Origin: Odontocerum albicorne
Lineage: Eukaryota > Arthropoda > Insecta > Trichoptera > Odontoceridae
Reading direction: 5' to 3'
Assembly (NCBI GenBank): GCA_949825065.1
Contig: OX463849.1
Span: 26,523,771-26,587,770 of the forward strand
Length of the DNA stretch: 64,000 nucleotides
Both the position numbers and the translations under genes were made by a program. Shown here piece after piece: positions 21,807 to 31,779 of this stretch. The notes below the pieces were generated by a model. It was given only the letters and a program-made list of their open reading frames with translations, did not search any database and was not told where the DNA came from. Each line of letters opens with the position of its first letter. Position 1 is the stretch's first letter.

Positions 21807-22000
21807 TTCAATACATCAACCTTAAGTACATATTCATCTCAAATTACTTCTTTCTGTATTCTGTCATGCAGTGTCACCCCATGTATTCTTTTCAGTGCAC
21901 GTAATACTGCATTTATTCAGCTTCTTTCAGTCTTTTTCCATATTATTGTCAACGAATTTCTTGTTATTCCATTCACTGATTACTTTAGTGAATATGCACA
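21807..22000 (-). mobile_element. RTE-like retrotransposon (5' part of the split copy)
   Basis: The complement gives a 'gtgcactgaaaagaatacat' and 'ggggtgacactgcatgacag' segment, matching the Met-Arg-Ala-Leu-Arg-Arg-Ile-His-Gly block of other copies (58.9 kb). It is collinear with 21160-21458 once the inserted element is removed. Confidence 0.65.
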
Positions 22001-22629
22001 TTTACTGGTAATAGTTTACAGTTACTGTAATATCCATTTCCAATGTGACACATTATATAAGGACGACTAAAGAATTGAAAAAGTGACTATCCAACATAAA
22101 TTTCATTTTACCACTAGAATATTAAATTGCTTTTTCCCCCCTATAGTTATGAATTTCGGTTTCGTTTCCAACGCAACATAAAGGTTTCACTCTTTCTGTT
22201 TAGTTGGAAATGTGATACTTTATTAAATTTTTAGTTTCCCTTTTTCTTATTTGAAGCCTTGTTAATGCTATGTCACCCCTTTTCTAACCTTTTTTGACAG
22301 TTTTGCCTCTGAAGCAATTTATAAAGCGTAAGAAATGATTACCAAGTTTTACATATTATTTTTAGGTTTTTTTTTCTCCATTTAATGCGGTAAATTGCGT
22401 AAACAAAACACAATATATGTACACCTAAAAAACGACACAATAGCACTCAATATTACTGACAAGAACAAAAACTATACAGATAATATCTCGTAACTTGTTT
22501 GGAAGTGAAACGCGTATAAACTAATTCCTCTTATGTATTGGTCACGGAAATTTTTGCAGTGAATACTGTCAACATTGAGAATAATTTATGTGGATATAGT
22601 TAATGTATAATATATAGCATAATTATATT

Positions 22630-22722
22630 TATAGAAACAAAGCCTGGGTATTGAAAGAAGTGGTAGAAGCTGAATAAATTATGTGGAAATGCGTGTTTTG
22701 CGAAGAATATCTGTTGTCAGCG
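22630..22722 (+). mobile_element. RTE-like retrotransposon internal scrap
   Basis: 'gggtattgaaagaagtggta' then 'tggaaatgcgtgttttgcga' gives Val-Leu-Lys-Glu ... and Lys/Glu-Met-Arg-Val-Leu-Arg-Arg in shifting frames, the 5'-most block of the recurrent RTE-like segment. The 3' part is missing here. Confidence 0.5.
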
Positions 22723-22724
22723 TT

Positions 22725-22885
22725 GTAACCCAGTGTTGAACATGTTTAGAACCCAGGCGTCACGGATTTGATTCGCGTCAGTTCCCGGATTGGTTTTAAG
22801 TGGACGCCCGTTTTCATTTCTGTCCTATCGCTTAGTAGCTGCTTGATATATTTTTAAGGCGCTGTTAGGGTAACCGATGTGACAA
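22725..22885 (+). mobile_element. degenerate tRNA-derived SINE
   Basis: 'gaacccaggcgtcacggatttgattcg' resembles a B box; the downstream 'attggttttaagtggacgcc' fits a SINE-A body only loosely. The A box is poor. Confidence 0.35.
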
Positions 22886-22977
22886 AATAGCGGTATTTAA
22901 TTTTCTAGATTTTTACTATTTTAATATATGGTGGAGTTATATTTTTATTAATTTAACATCGACGAATGTCAGAGACT

Positions 22978-23115
22978 CTAAACCCGAAGGTTCGTTTACT
23001 GGGATCGAAGACAATATTGTTTTCCGACCATGCTCTTCAATATGTCCGAAATACTAATTCAGATATATTGAAAGGTACCATACGAAAACAATGGTGGAGC
23101 AAAGGTTGAACGGAT
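22978..23115 (+). mobile_element. SINE-B tail
   Basis: 'ccgaaggttcgtttactggg' and 'ccatgctcttcaatatgtcc' followed by 'cagatatattgaaaggtacc' match the 3' portion of the SINE-B copies at 8.3 and 51.35 kb. The head is absent. Confidence 0.55.
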
Positions 23116-23200
23116 AAAAGACAACTAAATAAGAAAGCAAGATGGTTTGGCCTCATATACAATAGATAATGAATTATGAGAGATTTACCAAACAGCTCGA
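23116..23200 (+). mobile_element. RTE-like scrap
   Basis: 'aagcaagatggtttggcctc' encodes an Ala-Arg-Trp-Phe-Gly-x-block as in the Trp-Phe-Gly-His region of the family. Only about 80 bp. Confidence 0.4.
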
Positions 23201-23504
23201 CTCGTAATTTAAATAGTTGATATTACTATTAAGTGTTATCCCGTAAACTATATTTTTTATATTCTAATTTACATATATTGTCGTCTTAATATCACAGTTC
23301 TATTTTTTTTACTAAAATGTTGGCACCGACTTCTTTAACAAATATTACAACTCAAGTTTTTATCTTTTTCTTATTTTTAGTTAAACTTTACGAGTATGTA
23401 ATTATATCAATTTTAAGTATTTAAATTAACTTGTCTTGTGTGTTTATGTTTGTTGTGTTATGTAAAAGATACTGTTGTGTCGATAATCAAATTAATAAAA
23501 AATA

Positions 23505-23600
23505 TAAAAGAAATGAAAGCAAGGAAGAGATAGACCGAGGAAAGAATGATAGGAGATAGTTGGAGAAATTCATTCTAAAGGAAAGGTAACAAGCATACGA
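23505..23600 (+). mobile_element. RTE-like scrap next to a tandem array
   Basis: 'gaagagatagaccgaggaaagaatg ... ttctaaaggaaaggtaacaa' corresponds to the RGR-x-RPRK ... Leu-Lys-Glu-Gly-Lys stretch. It stops exactly where the 109-bp tandem repeats start. Confidence 0.5.
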
Positions 23601-23602
23601 AA

Positions 23603-24148
23603 AATATTAGCATACAATATGTTACGTGAAGAGGCTAAGATTGCCTGTTTTTGTGAATACATTTTGGAATATAGTTCAATGTAACTGTGATACGAATATG
23701 TAAAAATCACACGTATTAGCATACATTATGTTACGTGAAGAGGCTAAGATTGTCTGTTTTTGTGAATACATTTTGGAATATATTTGAATGTAACTGTGAT
23801 ACGAATATGTAAAAATCACACGTATTAGCATACATTATGTTACGTGAAGAGGCTAAGATTGTATGTTTTTGTGAATACATTTTGGAATATATTTGAATGT
23901 AACTGTGATACGAATATGTAAAAATCACACGTATTAGCATACATTATGTTACGTGAAGAGACTAAGATTGTCTGTTTTTGTGAATACATTTTGAAATATA
24001 TTTGAATGTAACTGTGATACGAATATGTAAAAATCACACGTATTAGCATACATTATGTTACGTGAAGAGGCTAAGATTGTATGTTTTTATGAATACATTT
24101 TGGAATATATTTGAATGTAACTGGGATACAAATATGTAAAAATGTAAA
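23603..24148. repeat. tandem array, 109 bp x 5
   Basis: 'cgtattagcatacattatgt' restarts at 23712, 23821, 23930 and 24039, exactly 109 bp apart. A more diverged first unit starts near 23603 and the last decays near 24148. Units differ by a handful of substitutions. Because 109 is not a multiple of 3, the open frames on the minus strand change reading at each unit and are not genes. Confidence 0.9.
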
Positions 24149-24154
24149 AATTAT

Positions 24155-25165
24155 ACGTATTTATGTCGTTTATTTGTTAATAAAAAAATTATCGTTCGTT
24201 TATTGTCATTTGTGGTATAAAGGCTTTCGTATTTTAAACCTCGTTTTTGTGCCACTTTCATTTACATAAAAGTAGTATAAACTCTGAAAGATATTATGCC
24301 ATTTATTGTTGAATATGATTTTGGTGTAGTTGTTGGGATTGTGTGTGATAGATAGCTCAGGATTAAAGTATGGGAATGTTTCATCTGAGTGTTGTAATAT
24401 TTAAGACAAACATATGAAATAAGTGATTTAAGGAACGAGACCACTTTATATATGTAAGTCTTGCTTAGTGTAATGGATCTCTAAATCCACAAAGTTGCGA
24501 ATTTTTAGCATTGCCATGTACTAGTGTTCTGCGGTTCGCCTTTTCATTGAGACAATGTAAGTTTTAAATTATTTATATAATTGTGGATTGTGAAAATAAA
24601 AAAAAAACAATAATGTCCGGAGCCACAGTTTGTGAATTCCAGCATTTCACATCTGAACTATATACTATACGAGTATATACAGTAGGTATACGGAAGTCTT
24701 AAACTAATTTTATTTTGTAACATCGTTCGGGACAGCGGAAGTTTCCAACTTGGAAAGTTATCGTTGTTGTCTTTCGGAGAATACTTAATTCTCGGATAGG
24801 ATAAGGTACGAGTATATTAATCACGAACTGGAAGATACTGCTAAGTGAGCGGGGCGGGGTATACTTGAGAGTCAACCATCTTTGCTGGACTGGGATCTCA
24901 TTAAATGTTTATACATTAAACTTCTTACTTATAGAAGAACTTTAATTATCAACCTTATTTATGCCTAAAATTGTTTATCATGGGTGAAATACGAGTATAC
25001 ATAAATATTTAGTTTTTTTTTTACAATTTTGTTAACTTTATTATTAACTCTGAATATCTTTATGTTGATTCTGGTTCCAACACCACGCGTACAAGCAGTT
25101 CCTAGCACTTAGAATTTCCAAAGTATTCTTGGGTTTAAGTGATTTTGTAATACGATATGATAGTA
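24155..25165. other. no recognisable feature; three TACGAGTA octamers
   Basis: Plain AT-rich DNA. TACGAGTA occurs near 24666, 24807 and 24991. Confidence 0.4.
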
Positions 25166-25171
25166 TACTCA

Positions 25172-25335
25172 ATCTCGAGGGATAGCCATCCATCGTGATC
25201 GAGTATGATTGTCAGCAATCCTGTGGACGTAAGACGCATGTTTGTGCGTTGATTTTATAATATACAAACTGTTGTACTTCAACAAGCTCAGTCTTGGCAC
25301 ATCAAATCCAAAATGTCGGTGCACTATTTTAGTAT
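25172..25335 (+). repeat. dispersed repeat C
   Basis: 'gatcgagtatgattgtcagc' then 'aatcctgtggacgtaagacg' and 'tttgtgcgttgattttataa' match the 57.3-kb copy closely. The opposite strand is open here and reads HASYVHRIADNHTRSRWMAI, nearly the same peptide as in the 57.3-kb copy. Confidence 0.65.
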
Positions 25336-25339
25336 TGCT

Positions 25340-25735
25340 TAAAGGCGCTATAAGAACACAGTTGCCGACAATGGTACCAGAAGTTTGAGAAGACATAAAA
25401 AAAACGTGCCTCGACCGAATTCTGAAAGCAGGAAGAGTAAAAATCCTTAATATTAGGGGTACCGGACGAAGATATCGTTTTAAGAAAACTTCTAACATAA
25501 GAAAAAAATATTTGTTCAATAAATAATGTTATGTACAATAGTATAATCTCTCTCAATTGGCACAACCTTCTTACATCTTACTTGTATACACTTTTTTGTT
25601 CAATTGAGAAATAAATGAGGCACTGAAAACGGTCTTTCAATTGATGTCATAAAAATACAGCACGACATAGAAATGTACTCTATATGCCTTGAATTGCTTA
25701 CAAAATGTAATACAAAACTGTTTTTCTTTACAAAC
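25340..25735. other. no recognisable feature
   Basis: Overlapping minus-strand frames up to 116 codons continue out of the repeat-C frame but have no further resemblance. Confidence 0.35.
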
Positions 25736-25739
25736 CGAA

Positions 25740-26221
25740 TATAAATATGGAACACACTCGCTTCGCTTCTACTCTTTCCCATTCAATTTCAAATAAATAA
25801 CTTTCCGGTCTTCCACAACTACTAATAAATTCCTCCATGACTCCATTCTGTATTCCGGTTTCTTCCACGACCCGTAATATAATACCGACCCGGAAGTTCT
25901 TATGATATTACCACATCTCGATCCGAACTGCGGTCGCTTCCCGGTTCTTCGCTTTCCGTTTCCCCCTGCGGTAAATGTTTCCAGTACCTTTTCCTTTTCT
26001 CCCTTTTTCCCAAAGGGCACATCTTCCGGCGGCTGTCAAATAATATATGTCACATTGCTGCAATGCATCGGCGGTTTTGCATTTTTTAAAAGTATTTTGT
26101 ACACCTCCTCGTGTATCTCGTATCGTCCAGTTGCAGTTGTATATTCCCGGAGAATCTTCCACCAATAGATATGTTCTCCACAAATGTTATACGACTTCCC
26201 GGTTTTGAGTTTATTTGACAT
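25740..26221 (-). other. G+C-elevated island with overlapping open frames, unidentified
   Basis: Three minus-strand frames (91, 83 and 61 codons) overlap, with a Cys-containing, then Lys/Arg-rich composition (Gly-Lys-Lys-Gly-Glu-Lys-Glu-Lys). I do not recognise any of them. 'ttccgg' or 'ttcccgg' recurs at irregular intervals, at least six times. It could be an old repeat, an exon of an unknown gene or a regulatory stretch. Confidence 0.25.
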
Positions 26222-26289
26222 ATAACTAATACTGCTTTATTTATTGTTAAATATTAATGCAAAGTAAGAAATTTGTTTAAATTTAAACT

Positions 26290-26365
26290 AAGTCAAGTAA
26301 TCCTTTTTTTTCTTTTTAAACGACTATTCACCCAAATTCGGATGTTCCTAGCCAGTGAAAAATAT
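26290..26365 (-). repeat. single diverged 3'-UTR unit beside poly(T)
   Basis: 'ccttttttttctttttaaac' followed by 'actattcacccaaattcgga' and 'tgttcctagccagtg' resembles one unit of the 18.5-kb minisatellite next to its poly(T), and also 32.6 kb. It is interpreted as a 5'-truncated 3' end of the same non-LTR family. Confidence 0.45.
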
Positions 26366-26435
26366 TAAGTTTATTACGTATGTATACATTGTAATTTGTT
26401 TTATCAAACACTGTTCATTCCACTTTTTGTAACGG

Positions 26436-26480
26436 TATAACCCTACCGGTTTCAAGGCTTTCACCTCATCATCAGGGGAG
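26436..26480 (-). ncRNA. hammerhead-like ribozyme motif
   Basis: The complement reads CTGATGA, an extra T, then the short hairpin GAGG-TGAAAG-CCTT, then GAAAC and CGGTAGGG. CUGANGA and GAAA are the two conserved hammerhead core segments and GUA before GGG would be the cleavage triplet. CCC before the core can pair with GGG after it (stem I). The extra nucleotide before stem II departs from the strict consensus, so activity is uncertain. Confidence 0.45.
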
Positions 26481-26544
26481 CACAAACAAGACTGAATTCT
26501 GTTCGAACTGGTACCGACATACACAACGGAATTCGGTCTTGTTT

Positions 26545-26595
26545 GTGCTCCCCTGATGATGAGGTAAAAGCCTTGAAACCGGTAGGGTTATACCA
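26545..26595 (+). ncRNA. hammerhead-like ribozyme motif
   Basis: CTGATGA at 26553-26559, one extra T, stem II GAGG/CCTT closing a TAAAAG loop (26561-26574), GAAA at 26575-26578, and CCGGTA at 26579-26584 followed by GGG. The self-complementary ACCGGT in place of a normal stem III would favour action as a dimer, as described for minimal-stem-III hammerheads. Confidence 0.45.
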
Positions 26596-26697
26596 TTACA
26601 AAAAGTGGAATAAACAGTGTTTGATTAAACAAATTACAATGTCTTTAAACCTCCGCAATGTTAATGCCTTAACTATAAATAATATATGTATATGTTA

Positions 26698-26978
26698 CAT
26701 ACATACCACCATGCCGTTTCCCTGTCGGTGTAGGCAGATATGAGATAGTATCAGACTTTCCTATCGCGACACACATCTTACGCCTCTTTTACATCTATGT
26801 ATCGTCTTCTTATGCAACTCCTACGATTTCTTCTACTTTTTACATTTCTTGGATCAACCATACTTTCCTTGGTCTTCATCTACCACGTCTTCCTCTTACA
26901 TTTGCACTGTATATTTGTTTTGTTAGCCTTTCTTCATTCATACGTTCTACATGTCCAAACTATCTGAGAGTACTCTAC
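26698..26978 (-). mobile_element. RTE-like retrotransposon 3' end
   Basis: The complement carries the Met-Asn-Glu ... Lys-Gln-Ile-Tyr block near 26925, 'gaccaaggaaagtatggttg' (26885-26866), 'gtaggagttgcataagaaga', and 'gtgtgtcgcgataggaaagt' (26776-26757). It starts within a few bases of the foldback element's tail. Confidence 0.65.
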
Positions 26979-27140
26979 TTACATACATACATACATACCA
27001 TCACGCCGTTTCCTTCCTGGAGTAGCCATAGAGGACAGAGCGCCAAACTTTCCATCTCAAACACATATTTAGCGTTTTTAACACTCATACACCTTCTCAT
27101 GCAGTTCCTACGAATGTCTTCTAACTTTTCCTTCTTTCAA
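26979..27140 (-). mobile_element. RTE-like retrotransposon 3' end with ACAT microsatellite
   Basis: A second, separate 3' end in the same orientation: 'tccatctcaaacacatattt' and 'cacttttttgaaagaaggaa'-like complement. Its terminus is fused to (ACAT)4 at 26981-26998, corresponding to an ATGT microsatellite at the element's 3' end. Confidence 0.6.
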
Positions 27141-27299
27141 AATATGATTAATTTGATTCAGCTATGGTTTCGTTTGTTACCTTGAATGATAATACAGAAT
27201 TGGTTCTAAAAGCACAATCATAGTAAGCTCTCTCTATCAACATTTGAAAGAATACCACGCTTTTTAAATAAGAATAATCATTTTATATCTTTAAATTAT

Positions 27300-27690
27300 A
27301 TTTTATGTCTTTTGTTCCACAAAGGAATATTTGACAAAGATAAAATTTTCTATCATGTGCGAATGTGGTTTCAGCGAGGAAACGTTAGATTATATATTCT
27401 TTGAATGTCCACTAAATTATGCGTATCCGACCTTTTACGAAGATCTTCTTGCATTAAAAATATTTAGGTCTACCTTGACTTACCTCCGAAAGCGTTTCAT
27501 TTAAATGAAATAAGCCTTCATGACGAAACCGTTCCATTATCGATAATTTTGAGTATTTTGTATACTGTCTTCGTATACCCCAATCCTCTTGAGAAGTCCT
27601 TAGCATATTGTTTATCGGTCATTTCTAGGTCATCCAAGGAGTCTGCCTCCCAAGCGTTATTTTTTTCATCTATTTTGTGAACATGACCGA
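27300..27690 (+). pseudogene. non-LTR retrotransposon C-terminal domain
   Basis: From 27357 the plus strand reads MCECGFSEETLDYIFFECPL, the cysteine/histidine domain with an intact Cys-x-Cys pair (compare 19.3 kb, which lost it). The His of the usual Asp-His is Tyr here. A frameshift near 27480 leads to a Pro-Lys-Ala-Phe-His-Leu-Asn stretch and a hydrophobic C-terminal tail. It belongs to the same broad family as the 19.3- and 32.8-kb copies. Confidence 0.65.
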
Positions 27691-27822
27691 TCTACCTTTA
27701 TCCGTTTGCTTTTATTGTCGCTGGCTCTTAATTTTTTTTCAGGTCAATGTATCAAACTCTAGATATCTGTTGCAATTCTTCAAAATATAGTACAGTCAAA
27801 ACATTTTTCTATCGGGATCACT

Positions 27823-27877
27823 GGCTAATCATTCATGTTTAACACTAGGCCACAGCGTTAAACATGAATGATAAGCC
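27823..27877. repeat. perfect-looking hairpin, 21-bp stem
   Basis: 'ggctaatcattcatgtttaac' is followed, after a 13-base loop, by its complement with one mismatch. A pre-miRNA-sized stem is possible, but the arm is short for animal pre-miRNAs and nothing shows transcription. Confidence 0.6.
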
Positions 27878-27929
27878 ATTCATGCCAATTGCGAAGTACT
27901 GCTTTTAACAGTAGTTGGGATATCTAAAA

Positions 27930-28170
27930 TGCCTATTACACTGTTGTACAAGATAAACCGACATTCTTGTATTAAAGTGCAGATCCATCTTTGTTCATTA
28001 CTTTTACAAATGCTTTCGTGAGATCGAGCTTTATGTGTAATGGTGGTAGCAACACTGGCTGGGATTCACTAGCGGTTAACATACAACATATTTGGTGCCA
28101 GGCACAAGAAATGCCATTCCTTTTGCTTGTAGTGGACACTCTTAGTGCTGCTATCCCACTCACATATAAA
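27930..28170 (-). pseudogene. fragment of an unnamed transposon-like insect protein
   Basis: The minus strand reads ISCAWHQICCMLTASESQPV, then LLPPLHIKLDLTKAFVKVMN and Lys-Asp-Gly-Ser-Ala-Leu before a stop. I recall a LPPLHIKL...FVK block from repetitive uncharacterised insect proteins, but cannot name the family without a search. It has about 63 open codons and no intact start. Not a cellular gene as it stands. Confidence 0.4.
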
Positions 28171-28342
28171 GCAACATTATTCGTTGTACCCGTCTTGTAG
28201 GCCCACTACAATTGCGAAGACCTCCAAATCACCACAAATCAATCATGCGTATTTTCAGTAGTACATGCTGCTTAGAATGCGTTTTATATTTTTGTAATAA
28301 CGTTATAAAATTGCTGATCCGTTTCAAGTTACATATAGGATA

Positions 28343-28720
28343 GAAGTGCGTAGCCGCTCGGTAACGCATTGGACTTCCGTGCGGAAGGCCGTCGGTTCGA
28401 ACCTCACGCTGTACTACTCTCCTTGAATGACACAGTAATTTTTTCCTCCTAGTTTTCGGGGGTATAAAAATACCTATGACTTCGGCCATATATATTCTTT
28501 CAAAACGAGAAAAAAATACATGCTGGTATGCTCCGATAGTCTCACTTCGGTGTGCCATTAGATCTAGTACACCGATGTAGCCGGTAAGTTTGCTGGTTGG
28601 CAACGGCTCACTCACTAAAAAAAACAACAAACTCCACGGCACAGCTTCGCTTTCTATCTGAATTGCCGTTGGAATGGCGAGGGGGTCCTCGACTACACGA
28701 CCTAGCAACGAACGACGATA
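28343..28720 (+). mobile_element. tRNA-derived SINE-C, copy 1
   Basis: Head 'tagccgctcggtaacgcatt' (A box), 'cttccgtgcggaaggccgtc', then B box 'cggttcgaacctcacg' within 75 bp, as in a tRNA. The 300-bp body includes 'cccatgact'-type and 'ttcggccatata' blocks and 'actccacggcacagcttcgc', ending 'gcaacgaacgacgat'. A 159-codon minus-strand frame over it is incidental. Three copies in the window, all plus. Confidence 0.8.
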
Positions 28721-28724
28721 ACAT

Positions 28725-30510
28725 ATATGGTATACGATACATTTGCAGTCGACTTCAGTTATGTTTTATTGTATAACATGAAAACTAAAGACTACCAACA
28801 AAAGTTAATGTCGTTTACGAATTTAGCATCCCAAAATCTATAATGAATGACTACTAATGCTTCTGTGAAAATGTCATTGTTTAGTTTTGTTATTGTTAGG
28901 ATAGGATTCCGAGGTACGAATAATTCAGGATTTTGGGGATGACTTCTATTGGTGTGTAAATAGAGTAATCTCCCGACTCTGTTATATCTTAGAATTATTC
29001 ATATTTCTTAGAATATCGTCTCAGTTTATTTCTCTGTCGTTATAAACCAGAATATTTCAGACTTTCTCTGTGTCAATAGGTATCTTAGAGAGTATTCTTG
29101 GAATATAAAATTTATTCAAATATTGTTTTCCTTACGTATGGTGTGGGCTTTGAGGTAACATGCTAAATAATATTTGGAACCAACTCACCATACTCTAAAT
29201 GGGAATTGAAAATCCTGTACAAAACGACCAAATTTGTCCATTTTCTTCTGTCGTGCAGGGTAGTTAAATTCGACAATGTATTTTAATATGCGTTTTCTAT
29301 TTTGTCGCATGATACACACATGGTTGTTTTCTATTTTGTCGCGTGGTTGTAGAAGCTACACTTTTTTATAATTTCCCCAGTACCATCCTCAACGCATTTT
29401 CCAACCATTAAGAATCTTGCTTCTTTAGTTGTGCTTCAAATTTGCTTCAAAGTATGTCGATAGATACAACGAAGTAATTTTGGTCTCAGGTTCTGTTCAG
29501 TAAAATAATTCTGAAGGACAATTCATATCTTCCTAGCTCAATATTTCATCCTTATCAAAACTCTAGAAAAAACTACAACACTATTATTTATCTTAAAATG
29601 TTCATATTCTTTACTCCCATATACGAGTAATTCCCAACATAATCCCTATTTTCCTTGAGATTTTTTAATTACCTTTTCTCAAATATTATTTTCATTTACT
29701 AAGTTTAAGATTTGGTCATGTATACCGATAATAAATATGAATAAAAACTTGTTGATTTGAAAACACATGCGTTAAAGCAATAACTCCGCTTGATATATTT
29801 GCAAAAAGTTTTAAATAAATAAATGAAAAATCAATTTGAGAATATTTTTCAAAGAAGGGAAGGTTATGACTCTGGTATAAGAAACGTTTTAATTAGCAAC
29901 ATTTATTTAAATATTATAAAATATGTTGAGTGTAAGGATAGGAAGGTGGTTGTCCGATACATTAATTAAATACATACTAAAAAAACATAAAGGTAAACGA
30001 ATGATTTGTCTTGACTATTATTAATGTTTGTCTCTGAAAAAATATATGATACATGTATACTTTAAAGACTACTATTGCTTCACCATTGTATTACCAACGA
30101 GACCACAGAGGCCATACCATTAATCCTGCTTATCAAATATCCACTGGATTACGTAATTTTTTTGTAGAAACAAAAGTTAGTTAACGAACTTTGAAAGATG
30201 AAAATATGCGTACATAACGGAACGAAAAGCAACATTCTCCTCAATATCCCTTCTCAACAAAACTGGTCTCACTGCATCCGAAGTGTGGGCCACATTAGCT
30301 ATTAGCTATGATAAAAAATGGTCCAAGTTGGGGGTTCTATCAGTTACCACTGAGTTATTGTGGGTCTATTCACATTGTATTACAGTTATACTAGTTTTGA
30401 AACTGCAAAAATCGCTTCGACTTAGACTACATTGTGTATACATAAATTGTTATTATACGTTATTTTCAATATACGTGCGATTTATTTTGAATATAAAGTG
30501 AGAAAAAATT
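28725..30510. other. no recognisable feature
   Basis: Long AT-rich stretch. The only repeat sign is 'gtgtaaggataggaaggtgg' at 29931-29950, an inverted scrap of dispersed repeat D. Confidence 0.4.
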
Positions 30511-30514
30511 GTTA

Positions 30515-30870
30515 CGAATGATTCCCAACTTTTTATTTAAATTTTAAGAGGTCGGTGAAGTGTATACTTTTTAAGAGGGGCGTTAGGATTTTCAATGGGG
30601 GCATTGTGGTATTTATTAAATATTCGTAAAAGAACGTCATTCGTCTCACAATTGCAAAAATATTTCTATGTAAATTAAAAATGTCGAATTTATGGTTTTT
30701 TTGTTATATCTATGGCATTTAAATGTGTAGTACGATAATTCGTTTATGAAAACTAGCCCCACGTTGCAAGAACTAAAAAATATATAGAGTTATTTTAGGA
30801 GGGACTTCGTTTTATTCAAAAATGCTTCAAGGGAGCGTTGCTTAAAAAATGTTGGGAAACCCTGTTCTAG
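30515..30870. mobile_element. possible hAT-like non-autonomous element
   Basis: The right end read in complement, 'cagggtttcccaacattttt', and the left 'gaatgattcccaacttttta' are similar, and the CAGGG-TTCCCAAC form is common in hAT ends. No convincing 8-bp duplication flanks them. Confidence 0.35.
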
Positions 30871-30889
30871 AGCAAACTTAAAGACTCAA

Positions 30890-31100
30890 TGTTGTAGTTT
30901 GGTGAACCCAAGAATGTGGGCCTTTTTTAACCAACATAAAACTCAGAAAGCGTGACAGTAACTCTTCTGTCACATTCCTTATATGGGCACGCCACGTCGG
31001 TTGTCTATCGAGAGTGACACCGAGACATTTGACCTTTGATTTCGTGTTCGACTTATGCCTGGAAAAAGGGGAATTTTAAGAACCTGGAACAAAATGTTGG
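30890..31100 (-). pseudogene. non-LTR reverse transcriptase, thumb-region fragment
   Basis: The minus strand reads SKVKCLGVTLDRQPTWRAHI then Arg-Asn-Val-Thr-Glu-Glu-Leu and, further on, Gly-Pro-His-Ser-Trp-Val. Lys-x-Lys-(Y/C)-Leu-Gly-Val-x-x-Asp-x-x-x-x-Trp-x-x-His-Ile marks the segment after the catalytic palm in jockey/R1-type elements. About 57 codons; both ends lost. Confidence 0.65.
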
Positions 31101-31104
31101 GACG

Positions 31105-31775
31105 TGACATATCCTCAGATAATGGGGTTACGTTTCTTTACATGATTTTAAAAGGTCATAAGTTATTGGCGTACGAATCTGCATGCATCTTCGATTATCC
31201 TGAATGATCCTTGGTTTTTTTGTGTGGAAGAAAGCTGATTGGTTGTGTGTTTCTGAGCCTCTCAATCATTTTTATGATATGTCAAAGTTTGATATTTTTA
31301 ATGTCTTTCATGTACTATTTACTATTGCTGATCAAAAATCTATTTATTCATTATTCAATTGTAATGATAATGATAAAAAGTACAATTTCTTATCGCCGTT
31401 TAAAGACCCTCAAGGGCGCTCTAATTCGGAGCTCGAACTTCTATTATTGTGAGATTGAAAATAATATTGAAAGAAACGTTTGTGGATCTTCCGGTGTATG
31501 CTATCATAGTAACACATTTGATTTTAAGTGCAGTATAATGTATATGAGTAGTGTTCATATACAATAATAAATTTTGATTAGACCTCCCAAAAATAGTTGT
31601 CTTCAAATGCTTCCTAAAGCTGCAGACGCTACCTATATCTCGAACACTAAGATGCAAACTTTGTTTCTTCTAGCCATCAATGGCCTTGTTAAATTCGTTT
31701 TTTTATTTATGTTTTAATTATTCTGGTGTTGCATTGCATTTTTGTATCTGCATCAAAAATGTAAACCTTTAACTC
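31105..31775. other. no recognisable feature
   Basis: Open frames up to 118 codons (31211-31567, plus) overlap each other in different phases and resemble no family known to me. Confidence 0.35.
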
Positions 31776-31779
31776 GAAA

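Larger units (their letters stand above)
26388..26690. mobile_element. foldback element with two opposed hammerhead-like motifs
   Basis: Two arms of about 115 bp (26388-26504 and 26530-26650) are near-perfect inverted complements around a short spacer. Each arm contains a hammerhead-like core followed by 'ttataccattacaaaaagtg' (or its variant). Downstream of the right arm comes a tail 'gttaatgccttaactataaa' (26661-26680). Related copies at 36.6 kb (right arm deleted) and 9.0 kb show that it is a dispersed family. Penelope-like elements are known to carry hammerhead ribozymes; assignment to that class is inference, since no reverse transcriptase is present. Confidence 0.65.

Noticed and set aside
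23603..24148. CRISPR-like or prokaryotic repeat array
   Set aside because: 109-bp head-to-tail units without spacers, in an insect-like genome.
25740..26221. ETS-regulated promoter
   Set aside because: ccggaa-type words occur at irregular spacing with no associated gene start; the evidence is too thin.
28229..28708. 159-codon minus-strand frame
   Set aside because: It lies across SINE-C on the antisense strand; other SINE-C copies do not keep it open.
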